Source: Thioalkalivibrio sulfidiphilus HL-EbGr7
Lineage (GTDB): Bacteria; Pseudomonadota; Gammaproteobacteria; Ectothiorhodospirales; Ectothiorhodospiraceae
DNA length: 64,000 nucleotides
Reading direction: 5' to 3'
Assembly (NCBI RefSeq): GCF_000021985.1
Contig: NC_011901.1
Span: 372,001 to 436,000 of the forward strand
The notes under the pieces are model-generated. The model was given only the letters and a program-made list of their open reading frames with translations. It was not told the origin of the DNA and did no database searches. The position numbers and the translations under genes were made by a program. Positions 57,710 through 64,000 of the stretch are shown here, in pieces (within the stretch, counting starts at the first letter, position 1; every line of letters begins with the position of its first letter).

Positions 57710-59647
57710 CCCCGCCTCCCGCGCTTGGCCGCCTCACGGGCGATGGTCTCCTGCACGGCATCGCCGCCTGCGCCGCCGCTGACCTCCAGCTGCACCGGGA
57801 TGCGGATCGCCACGGCGCGCAGGCGCTCGGCGAGCGCCCGGAACTCCTCCGCCGCCGGGGCGGTATCCAGCGTCGCCGGGATCTGCATGTCCTCGCCCTC
57901 GGCCCCCGGGATCTCCAGGTCATCGAGCAGGCTATGGCGGTCGAGTTCAAGCGCCACCGGGATCTTCGGCGGGTCCTCCTCGAAGGCCCAGCGGATCCAG
58001 GCGCGCCCGTCATCGATAGCATCCTGCAGACTGTTGGCATCCAGTTTCAGCGGTACCCCTTCGGCCTGTGCCTCCTTGCCTGCCCCCGACTCACGCAGGA
58101 TCTTGGCCAGCTCCCGGCTCATGCGCGCCAGTTCAGGGCCCGAGAGCCGCCCCTCCTCACGTGCCTGGCGCAGCCGTTCCACGAGCTTCTGCGCCCCCTC
58201 GGCGGCCTGGTCGAACTCGCCGCGCTCCAGCGCCCGCTGAGCGGCGGGGCAGCTCGCGGTAAATGTCGAGCACGTTCTCCAGCTCGGCGTTGATGCTGGG
58301 CGCCTGGGGCGCGAACTCCGTCTCCAGGTCATCGGCCATGCGCTCCAGGCTTTTGCGCTCGCGGCGCGCCTGCTCAAGGGCCTTTTTGTGCTCCTCGTGA
58401 AGCTTGAGTTGTGCACCGAGATTTCGGCCGAGGTCCCGAGTGTCCTGCTGACGGATCTTGGACTTGTCGTCGGCGGCCTTGCGTTCATTGGTGACGCCGG
58501 CTTCGAGCGCCTCCTTTTCCATGCGTAATAGATCAGATCGGCGCTGGAGCAGGCGTTCCAACTCTTCCTGCATTGCAGGAGCCAGGCGCCCGAAACGCTG
58601 CTCCTGGGTATTGAGCCCCTCGATGCTTTTAGTGATCCGATCAAGTTCCTGCCCGATCCTCACCAGGTCGCCAGCAGCCGCCCCGGAGCTTCTGGCAGCC
58701 AGTTCCTCTCCCAGCCACTTGGCGAATTTGCCCCCCTCGGCACCGGCTTTCGCAATCCAGCTGAAGAGCTGTATGAATCCCGTGGTGAGGCTGTCCACCC
58801 CGGCTACGACATCAGGATCTGAGAGCATCGTCGTCAGGGCTTCGATGTTCTCCTTGGCGGACACGAGCCCGCCGCCCTCGGCCTCAAAGAGATCACCGAC
58901 GGCGTTACGCAGCGCCTGTAAAGCCCCCCCAAATGTGTTTCGTGCGGCCTTTGCTGATCCACCGAACTGGGTTTCCAGCTCTTTCAGAATGACGCGTTGG
59001 GCACCAGCCACATCGCCAGTCTCAACGAGCTGGCGAACCAACTCGCGTTGATCCTGAGTGAATTGAACACCCGCCCGATTCAGCGCCGTGATGCCCTGGA
59101 TCGGGTCGTTCAAGGACCGACCCACCTGCATGGCGGCCGACTGCAGGTCCTGCCCCAGGGCGGTCGCCATGTCCAGAATCAGGCCGGTCGCATCCCTGAA
59201 CTCAGCACCGCGCACCTGCGTGAAGGTGAGCAGCACACCCTGCATGGCCATGACAGCTTCATCGCCGTAGGTGGTCACCTGCTGCAACTCGGCCGCCATC
59301 TTGGCAAGTTCGTCGCGGGTGTATCCTGCGGCGCCACCCGTGGACCGGATTCGCGCATCGAGCTGGGCAAGCACCCGCTCCTGCTCGATGGTGGCCTGGA
59401 AGACGGCGCGGATGGAGAAGCCCACGCCCAGGGCGCCGAGCACGTTGCGGACCATGCGTCCGGTGCGCTGCACGCCATCGAGGCCTCGCTGCAGCTCATC
59501 CACGCGCTGATTCAGGCCGCGCAGGTCCTCGCCGGCCGTGCGCCCGCTCTGGCCCATGCGTCCCATCTCCTGGCGCGTGCCCTGCAGCTCACGGACTGCC
59601 TGGCGAGCCTCGGCGCGAATCTGGAGCGCGAGTTCCATATCAGCCAT
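57706..59647 (-). pseudogene. Tape-measure protein gene with a one-base frameshift
   Basis: The N-terminal frame (59647 down to 58157) encodes a coiled-coil tape-measure protein: MADMELALQIRAEARQAVRE, then a hydrophobic FSIRAVFQATIEQERVLAQL and GYTRDELAKMAAELQQVTTY typical of the family. At the G4 run 58246-58249 the sense changes frame: after IYRELP, the natural continuation AAQRALERGEFDQAAEGAQK is found in the frame that ends at 57706. Removing one base from that run restores a 646-residue protein. It could be a real mutation or a sequencing error in a homopolymer. Confidence 0.78.
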
Positions 59648-59681
59648 ACTCAGACCTCAGCCCAAACAAGGAGAAGTTGCG

Positions 59682-59972
59682 ATGGCATTGGTTAACTGCC
59701 CTGACTGTGGGAACCAAGTTTCCGACCGCGCTCCAACTTGCCCTAAGTGCGGTAGGCCCATGCAGACTCAAGATGGCGCCTATACAACCACACAAAGCAC
59801 CGCGAAGAGTTTCAAGGCGTTGCAAGCCATTGGCGTCACACTGATCCTGTTCGGATCGCTCGTGCTCTGGATTGCTGGCGCTAATAACGGGGCTTGGGCC
59901 GCTGTCCTCTTGATTGCTGGATTGGGTCTTGTGACCTGGGCCAAGCTTGGTTCCTGGTGGCAGAACGGTTGA
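59682..59972 (+). CDS. Zinc-ribbon membrane protein, gene inserted against the tail operon
   Basis: A 96-residue protein. Four cysteines in CPDCGNQ and CPKCGRP (residues 6-24) make a zinc ribbon; two hydrophobic helices follow (IGVTLILFGSLVLWIAG and WAAVLLIAGLGLVTW). AAGGAG lies seven to twelve bases before the ATG. It starts 34 bp from the divergent tape-measure start and runs on the opposite strand to all tail genes. GC content is lower than in neighbours. It looks like a moron gene. Confidence 0.8.
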   Translation: MALVNCPDCGNQVSDRAPTCPKCGRPMQTQDGAYTTTQSTAKSFKALQAIGVTLILFGSLVLWIAGANNGAWAAVLLIAGLGLVTWAKLGSWWQNG

Positions 59973-59988
59973 CGGTGAGGACGAGATA

Positions 59989-60564
59989 ATGGGTATTGGA
60001 GGAATTTCGCTTTGGCAGTTGCTGATGATCTTTGTGTACGTTGGGGTCGTTGTTGTGTTGTTCAGAAGCATCAGGCTCGACTCAAAAAAGGCCCTCATCT
60101 GCTCGCGGTGTGGCACGGCCAACAAGGCACGTACCCACACCCGCGGCAGCATCTTCATCGAAATCCTGTTGTGGCTGATGTTCATCATTCCGGGCTTGAT
60201 CTACTCCATCTGGCGTCTGACCACCCGGGGCAAGGTGTGCGGTGTTTGCGGATCGGCTGACCTGGTGCCCCTCACCAGCCCTGCGGGCCAAGAGCTATCG
60301 GCGCGCTACGGGCAACACCAGGACTCCGCAGGCTCCGATCCCGACGCCAAAGTGTTCGCCAAGGGCGCCGCTGAGCGGGCCAAGCTGGCCGAGGCCACGG
60401 CCAGATACCGGGAGACCCAGGCCGCAGGGAAGAAGGGGCATCCTGCCTCCTCTCCGGCGGACACCGGCTACTCCATCACTGGCGCCGATGAGTCGCCTGC
60501 TCCCACGCGCTCAGGTACACGTCCCACGGGTAGCTCCACGCCATCGGATGGCCGGCGCGAATGA
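59989..60564 (+). CDS. Two-zinc-ribbon membrane protein with TatA-like N-terminus
   Basis: A 191-residue protein, 16 bases after the previous gene. The first 25 residues, MGIGGISLWQLLMIFVYVG..., closely resemble the N-terminal helix of TatA (MGGISIWQLLII in E. coli). A first CSRCG knuckle, a second hydrophobic helix (IEILLWLMFIIPGLIYSIW), and CGVCGSADL follow, so the four cysteines could form one split zinc site. The long C-terminal tail is polar and low-complexity. Its last 89 bases lie antisense to the chaperone frameshift extension. Confidence 0.75.
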   Translation: MGIGGISLWQLLMIFVYVGVVVVLFRSIRLDSKKALICSRCGTANKARTHTRGSIFIEILLWLMFIIPGLIYSIWRLTTRGKVCGVCGSADLVPLTSPAGQELSARYGQHQDSAGSDPDAKVFAKGAAERAKLAEATARYRETQAAGKKGHPASSPADTGYSITGADESPAPTRSGTRPTGSSTPSDGRRE

Positions 60565-60945
60565 GCGCCGCCACGCTCAGCTCGAGCTGAGTGGCTCGGC
60601 CTCGGCGGCGGGTGTGCTGACCGCCCGGCCCGCCACCCGGCGGGCCACCATCCGCAGCCGGTCCTGCAGGCCGAAAAAACGCGGGTTCACCTCCCGGCAC
60701 ACAGCCACCACCGCCCCGATCTCGCTGGGCGTGAGCTCCTCGATCTCGGCGGTCCGCAGGCTGGTCATCCGGGCGATGTCGGAGAGCGACACGTCGTCCA
60801 TCAGGGCCAGATCCACCAGGTCCTGCATGCCCCCGCCCGCCTCGGCCTGATCGAGCCCGCGCAGCCAGGCGCGGATTTCCGCCACCGTGAGTTCCTTCAC
60901 GGTGACGGTGCGCCCGGCTACATCGATCTGTTTTTCCTGGCGCAT
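60476..60945 (-). CDS. Tail assembly chaperone, -1 frameshift fusion product
   Basis: Reading the first frame (60945 down) and slipping back one base at T TTT TTC (60679-60673) joins it to a second frame that ends at 60476, giving 156 residues. The second part has a glycine/proline linker, then LELSVAALIRAGHPMAWSYP and WDVYLSAWEQATHRRQ, like a GT-type extension. In lambda-like phages the short and fused products together chaperone tape measure and tail tube. The position, just upstream of the tape measure, fits. Confidence 0.78.
60577..60945 (-). CDS. Tail assembly chaperone, zero-frame product
   Basis: The unshifted 122-residue protein, MRQEKQIDVAGRTVTVKELT..., ends AEAEPLSSS. It has the small alpha-helical layout of phage tail assembly chaperones (AEIRAWLRGLDQAEA, LTPSEIGAVVAVCREV). 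It begins three bases after the tail tube gene stop. The upstream position relative to the tape measure is conserved in siphophage modules. Confidence 0.78.
   Translation of the reverse strand: MRQEKQIDVAGRTVTVKELTVAEIRAWLRGLDQAEAGGGMQDLVDLALMDDVSLSDIARMTSLRTAEIEELTPSEIGAVVAVCREVNPRFFGLQDRLRMVARRVAGRAVSTPAAEAEPLSSS
60673..60679 (-). promoter_or_regulatory. Slippery heptamer T TTT TTC (programmed -1 frameshift site)
   Basis: On the minus strand the heptamer is in the exact phase X XXY YYZ with codons CGT TTT TTC GGC. This is a canonical -1 slippery sequence. The new frame is open for 66 codons. Confidence 0.75.
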
Positions 60946-60948
60946 GGC

Positions 60949-61692
60949 TTACCTCTGGATCGTGGTGCGGAAGTAGGCGCTCTCGCCGGCGCCCCTGGAG
61001 CCGTCGGCCAGCAAGCGTCCGGTCAACTCCAGCGCGGCGAACTCATCGCCGATCAGGCTGATGTTCTGGGCCGCGCCCAGGCGGCAGCGCCAGATATCCA
61101 CCAGCACGGCCTTCCCAGAGCGGGCCTCGTTCAGGCCCTCGAAGTGGATCTCGAACTCCGCCCCGGCGCGCACCAGGGCCTGCACCAGATCCTCGGCGCC
61201 GTGCTCGTAGGCCACATCCAGCTCTTCACCGTCGGTGATCGCGCCGCCCTTCAGGATGAAGATGCCGCCAGGGCGTACCTCGTAGTCGGTGCCGGCTACG
61301 TAGGTAGTGGTGCCGGTGTCCTCGTCAACCACCACCACGTCCGTGGGGTTGGCGTGGGCCAGGCGAACCAGCGCGCCCTTGTGGGCGGTGACGATCTCGC
61401 TGCTCACGGAGCCTGCCGTAACGGCCTCGGTCAGGCCGTAGGTGCCACGGGCGAAGTTCGCCGGCGAGAGGTCGTGCAGCGTCGCCGAGAGCTCCACGCT
61501 CTCGATGCGGCGCACCTCGTTGCGGGTGCCGCCGCCGGGGCGGGTGTGGTCGCGCAGCTCGATGACGTTCTCGTTCACGGCCAGGCCCAGGGCGGAGATG
61601 TTGCCCACGGGCACCAGCCCGCCGCCGCCCTCGGAGCGGTCGCGCATGTAAACCTGGCCGGAGCCCAGGTAGCTGTAGTCGGTCGTCGGCAT
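60949..61692 (-). CDS. Major tail tube protein
   Basis: A 247-residue protein with the tail-tube pattern: SGQVYMRDRSEGGGGLVPVG at the front, EVRRIESVELSATLHDLSPA, and a C-terminal segment ISLIGDEFAALELTGRLLAD. It precedes the chaperone pair by three bases, as expected for the major tail protein. Assignment by position and by resemblance to phage tail tube proteins of this size. Confidence 0.72.
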   Translation of the reverse strand: MPTTDYSYLGSGQVYMRDRSEGGGGLVPVGNISALGLAVNENVIELRDHTRPGGGTRNEVRRIESVELSATLHDLSPANFARGTYGLTEAVTAGSVSSEIVTAHKGALVRLAHANPTDVVVVDEDTGTTTYVAGTDYEVRPGGIFILKGGAITDGEELDVAYEHGAEDLVQALVRAGAEFEIHFEGLNEARSGKAVLVDIWRCRLGAAQNISLIGDEFAALELTGRLLADGSRGAGESAYFRTTIQR

Positions 61693-61695
61693 GAT

Positions 61696-61878
61696 TTACT
61701 CCTTGGTCTGGGCGGGGGCTTCGATCACCCGGTGGCGGGCGAGCCAGGGCACCAGGTGCTCGCGCACCTGGATGGTCTGGCCCGGCGTGTAGTGCGTGCC
61801 GTGGTGGGTGTGCGGCGCGATGAGCGTGACGCTCACCGTCTTTGCCTCGGGCTTCTTCGTTTCGCTTTTCGTGCTCAC
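61696..61878 (-). CDS. Small phage protein (60 aa)
   Basis: Starts at GTG 61876-61878, overlapping the stop of the tail terminator (GTGA). The product, MSTKSETKKPEAKTVSVTLI..., has a lysine-rich N-terminus and a compact C-terminal part HYTPGQTIQVREHLVPWLAR of the type found in small phage proteins next to the tail tube. Function unknown. Confidence 0.68.
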   Translation of the reverse strand: MSTKSETKKPEAKTVSVTLIAPHTHHGTHYTPGQTIQVREHLVPWLARHRVIEAPAQTKE

Positions 61879-62318
61879 TGTTGTGCACCTCTCTTGGTTG
61901 TGCGTGTGGTCCACCCCAGCGGGTGGTAGGCAAATCCGGCCCGGTAGGCGGGCGCTGCGGAGGGCGCGAGTTTCAGGGGCAGATAGCCCTCGATGGGGCG
62001 CCAGCCCATCAGGGCCTCCAGCACCGCATCGATGATCGGCCCGGCCTGCTCGCGCGTGCCCGAGCCGCCCTTGATGTCGCGCGCGGAACGCACGGCCACC
62101 ACCGTCCACCAGATCTGTTCGATCTCCTGGATCTTCCCCTGGCCCTGGTCCTGCGTGGGGCGATAGCCGCGATAGATCAGGTGCACCGCCGGCGTCACCT
62201 GCGCACGTTCCTCGACGCCCGCGAGATCCGCAGCGGTCAGCACATGTACGCCGGCGGGCAAATGCGCCTTCAATCGGGCCTCGATGAGCGGTTCCAGTGC
62301 GAGGAAGTGGCCGGTCAT
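61875..62318 (-). CDS. Phage tail terminator-like protein
   Basis: A 147-residue protein, MTGHFLALEPLIEARLKAHL..., with a central beta segment IEQIWWTVVAVRSARD and an EQAGPIIDAVLEALMGWRP helix, the usual layout of tail terminator/neck proteins (Gp37-type in Mu-like phages). It overlaps its neighbour upstream by four bases (ATGA). Firm family name not possible by eye. Confidence 0.68.
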   Translation of the reverse strand: MTGHFLALEPLIEARLKAHLPAGVHVLTAADLAGVEERAQVTPAVHLIYRGYRPTQDQGQGKIQEIEQIWWTVVAVRSARDIKGGSGTREQAGPIIDAVLEALMGWRPIEGYLPLKLAPSAAPAYRAGFAYHPLGWTTRTTKRGAQQ

Positions 62319-62617
62319 CGCTCCCTCACCTGAATCAGAATCGATCGTTCATCGCGCTTATCCGTTGCAGCGTCATCTACTCGGCATGTCACTCGATACC
62401 TGCGACCGTGCTCGCCACCCGAGATCCAGGCCACCGCCACGGTGCGCCCATCTATGTTCTGCACGGACTGCTCCGCAGACGTGATGCCCTCGGGAAGTTG
62501 CCAGCTGAATGACGGGGACGTGATGCCCTCGCGGACCAGCCAGTCGGTCCAGTCAATCCCGAATGGCAGCACTGCATCGGGGTCCTTGACGAAGTCACGT
62601 GGAGTGATGCGGCTCAT
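62315..62617 (-). CDS. Small phage neck/tail protein (fiber-tail adaptor-like)
   Basis: A 100-residue protein. FVKDPDAVLPFGIDWTDWL at the N-terminus and VAWISGGEHGRRYRVTCRVD further on match a family of phage proteins with a beta-sandwich fold often annotated as fiber-tail adaptor. It precedes the tail terminator, so a place at the neck is likely. Confidence 0.68.
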   Translation of the reverse strand: MSRITPRDFVKDPDAVLPFGIDWTDWLVREGITSPSFSWQLPEGITSAEQSVQNIDGRTVAVAWISGGEHGRRYRVTCRVDDAATDKRDERSILIQVRER

Positions 62618-62634
62618 CGCTCAACCATCACCCC

Positions 62635-63006
62635 TTACGCCGGCGCCACCGGGTCGGCCACCTCGATCGCCCAGGCCGGCACCGTCACCGTCCCGCCCTC
62701 GGTCAGGACCTGCGGTGTGCACACCGTGGCGTAGAGCAGGCGCGTGGCATCGATCAGCACCACGTGGTCCGCCTCGCCGGAATCAGTGATCGAGAGATCC
62801 GCCTGCTGTGCCACCGTCACCTTGCGCCCCGAGACGTCGCCCGTCGCTTTGGTGAAATCGGCACCGGTCAGCGACTCGGAGGCCAGGGCGCTGGCGAGCG
62901 CCGCGGCCCGGTCGATGGGCTGGCCCACGCACACCAGGAGCTGTGTGGCCTCGGCAGCGCGGTCGAGCGTGCCGTCCAGTACATAATCGTTCGCGAAACG
63001 TGCCAT
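62635..63006 (-). CDS. Phage structural protein, unknown
   Basis: A 123-residue beta-rich protein, MARFANDYVLDGTLDRAAEA..., with GRKVTVAQQADLSITDSGEA and DHVVLIDATRLLYATVCTPQ. Small structural proteins of this look occur in phage late regions upstream of the neck genes. It starts one base after the next upstream gene's stop. Function unknown. Confidence 0.6.
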   Translation of the reverse strand: MARFANDYVLDGTLDRAAEATQLLVCVGQPIDRAAALASALASESLTGADFTKATGDVSGRKVTVAQQADLSITDSGEADHVVLIDATRLLYATVCTPQVLTEGGTVTVPAWAIEVADPVAPA

Positions 63007-63007
63007 C

Positions 63008-63256
63008 TCAGTGATCCCCCTCGGTCATGCTCACCTGGTGCACGATGTCCTGCACACCCTCCAGCCGTGTGCCTGCCGTGTTGGGCGTGCCGGTCGGCAC
63101 GGCGCCGCTCGGGTCGCTGGCCCAGCCAGCGGCGCAGAAGCGTGCGCGCTGTTCCGTGCTCACCAGCCGTTTTTCCTCGGCGTAATACGCCGAGCCGTCC
63201 CGCGCGCGAAAGTCACGCAGCACGTCGATCCAAACCATCCCACTCTTGTCCATCAA
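63008..63256 (-). CDS. Small phage protein (82 aa)
   Basis: The product MMDKSGMVWIDVLRDFRARD... includes EKRLVSTEQRARFCAAGWAS and a C-terminal acidic tail. It overlaps the repeat-protein gene upstream by four bases (ATGA), so it is part of the same transcript. No family recognised. Confidence 0.6.
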   Translation of the reverse strand: MMDKSGMVWIDVLRDFRARDGSAYYAEEKRLVSTEQRARFCAAGWASDPSGAVPTGTPNTAGTRLEGVQDIVHQVSMTEGDH

Positions 63257-64000
63257 TGCACCCTCCCGATCCGGTCCTCCGCCTGCACCACGAACAGGCG
63301 GTCCTCCGCCTGCACCACGAAAATCCGATTGCCGAGATCCACCGTCGCCAGCGGATCAAACAGCGCAACCTGCTGCGCGATGTGCGCATGCACCGCGTTA
63401 TCCACCACCAGCACCGCGTCCGTCGGCATCCCGTCGATGGCATCCGAGGTCAGCGCATGCACCGCGCCCGCCACCGCCAGCACGTGCCCCTGCGTCAGCG
63501 CCACCCCTTGCACCGTGTGCCCATGCAGCGCGCTGCCGATCTCCAGCAGCAGCGCCTCCGAGAGCGTCACGCTCTCCACGCGATGCCCGTGCACCGCATC
63601 GCCCACCACCAGGAGGTGCGCCTGGGTCAGTTGCGCATCCTGGGCGAAGTGCCCGTGATGCGCCGCGCCGACGTCGAGCATCGCCTCCGTCGTCACCGCC
63701 GGCGCCGTCGAGGTGTGCCCATGCCAGGCAGCGAGCACATCCAGCAGCCCCGCCTGCGTCAACACGACAGCCGCGGCCGTGTGGCCATGCAGGGCACCGG
63801 CCACGGTCAGCGTGGCCGCCTGGGAAAGAGCAGGCGAACCGGAGGTATGCCCATGCAGCGCCCCCGCCACCGCCAGTACCGCCGCCTGCACCAGATCAGC
63901 GGCTTCGGCCGTATGGCCATGACGCACACCACCCACGGAGAGCACGTGCCCCTGGATCAGTTGGATCTCAGGGGAGCGGAGGGAATGGTAAGCACCGCCG
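63253..64000 (-). CDS. Phage repeat protein with 22-residue HGHT repeats, N-terminus off window
   Basis: At least 249 residues; the frame is open to the right edge. It consists of about nine degenerate 22-residue repeats of pattern LHGHTxxxxxLxQAxxLxVxxA, the best being LHGHTSGSPALSQAATLTVA and its neighbours. The C-terminus carries a duplicated FVVQAEDR. The regular beta-strand spacing and position upstream of neck genes suggest a decoration, fibre or surface protein; this is inference. Confidence 0.72.
   Translation of the reverse strand, partial: GGAYHSLRSPEIQLIQGHVLSVGGVRHGHTAEAADLVQAAVLAVAGALHGHTSGSPALSQAATLTVAGALHGHTAAAVVLTQAGLLDVLAAWHGHTSTAPAVTTEAMLDVGAAHHGHFAQDAQLTQAHLLVVGDAVHGHRVESVTLSEALLLEIGSALHGHTVQGVALTQGHVLAVAGAVHALTSDAIDGMPTDAVLVVDNAVHAHIAQQVALFDPLATVDLGNRIFVVQAEDRLFVVQAEDRIGRVH

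Larger units (their letters stand above)
51929..64000 (-). mobile_element. Prophage late (tail) region, continuing beyond the window
   Basis: At least fourteen leftward genes, many overlapping, encode tail terminator, tail tube, assembly chaperones, tape measure, tail-tip or hub, and host-recognition proteins, from right to left as in siphophage-like modules. Head genes and integration or transposition genes must lie to the right. The left boundary is proposed at 51929 (see above) or, failing that, at the convergent stops 52563/52564. Confidence 0.85.

Noticed and set aside
56018-58240. 740-codon plus-strand frame opposite the tail hub genes
   Set aside because: Arginine/alanine/proline-rich shadow across three overlapping phage genes; no domain.
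58246-58249. Programmed +1 frameshift in the tape-measure gene
   Set aside because: No stop or rare codon and no stimulatory pattern; a single inserted base in a homopolymer is the simpler reading.

Overview
The window looks like chromosome of a GC-rich, sulfur-oxidizing gammaproteobacterium, most likely of the Ectothiorhodospiraceae (Thioalkalivibrio-like). This is inferred from gene content, not from a search. The main grounds are a sat-aprMBA cluster and a soeABC cluster (the two routes of cytoplasmic sulfite oxidation) beside typical gammaproteobacterial gene order such as cutA-dsbD-tlpA-aroQ-accB-accC-prmA-DUF3426-dusB-fis-purH-purD. I saw no rRNA, tRNA or CRISPR array.

Layout. 1-8 kb: truncated cca, an NAD-binding epimerase-like protein, an aldehyde dehydrogenase, a DedA protein, a one-POTRA outer-membrane barrel protein, moaA and an unrecognised 388-aa protein. 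8-9 kb: copy A of a ~665-bp palindromic repeat plus REP-type sequence. 9-14 kb: soeABC (sulfite:quinone oxidoreductase). 14-19.5 kb: small phosphoesterase, CBS protein, a 53-aa mini-gene, YCII protein, BioF2-type acyltransferase, several unknown proteins and a SlyD-type isomerase. 19.5-24.2 kb: sat-aprM-aprB-aprA, divergent from adk. 25-32.8 kb: PPi-phosphofructokinase, RhlB-type helicase, trxA, rho, glycogen phosphorylase. 32.9-49.1 kb: a long leftward run of housekeeping and envelope-redox genes (purD, purH, fis, dusB, DUF3426, a TusE/DsrC variant, an orphan antitoxin, prmA, accC, accB, aroQ, tlpA, a dsbD with doubled N-terminal domain, cutA, an efflux adaptor, a TolC-type protein and a thioredoxin). 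49.3-50 kb: repeat copy B, flanked by two related periplasmic thioredoxins. 51.9-64 kb: the late (tail) end of a prophage that runs off the window; its outer end looks like that of a transposable, Mu-type phage.

How it fits together. SoeABC oxidizes sulfite directly and passes electrons to quinone. AprMBA plus Sat oxidize sulfite through APS and recover ATP. MoaA serves the molybdenum cofactor that SoeA needs, and Adk balances the AMP used by AprAB. The prophage tail module contains a canonical -1 frameshift site in the tail assembly chaperone, a tape-measure gene broken by one base, and two plus-strand zinc-ribbon membrane-protein genes inserted against the direction of the tail genes.

The intergenic regions are unusually rich in repeats: the ~665-bp element (two copies), nested palindromes with GACAGGATTTACATGATT arms, arms of the CGCAGAGACGCGGAGGCGCAGAG type, REP-like hairpins and several unrelated heptamer arrays. 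Several of these sit between genes that are normally closely coupled.
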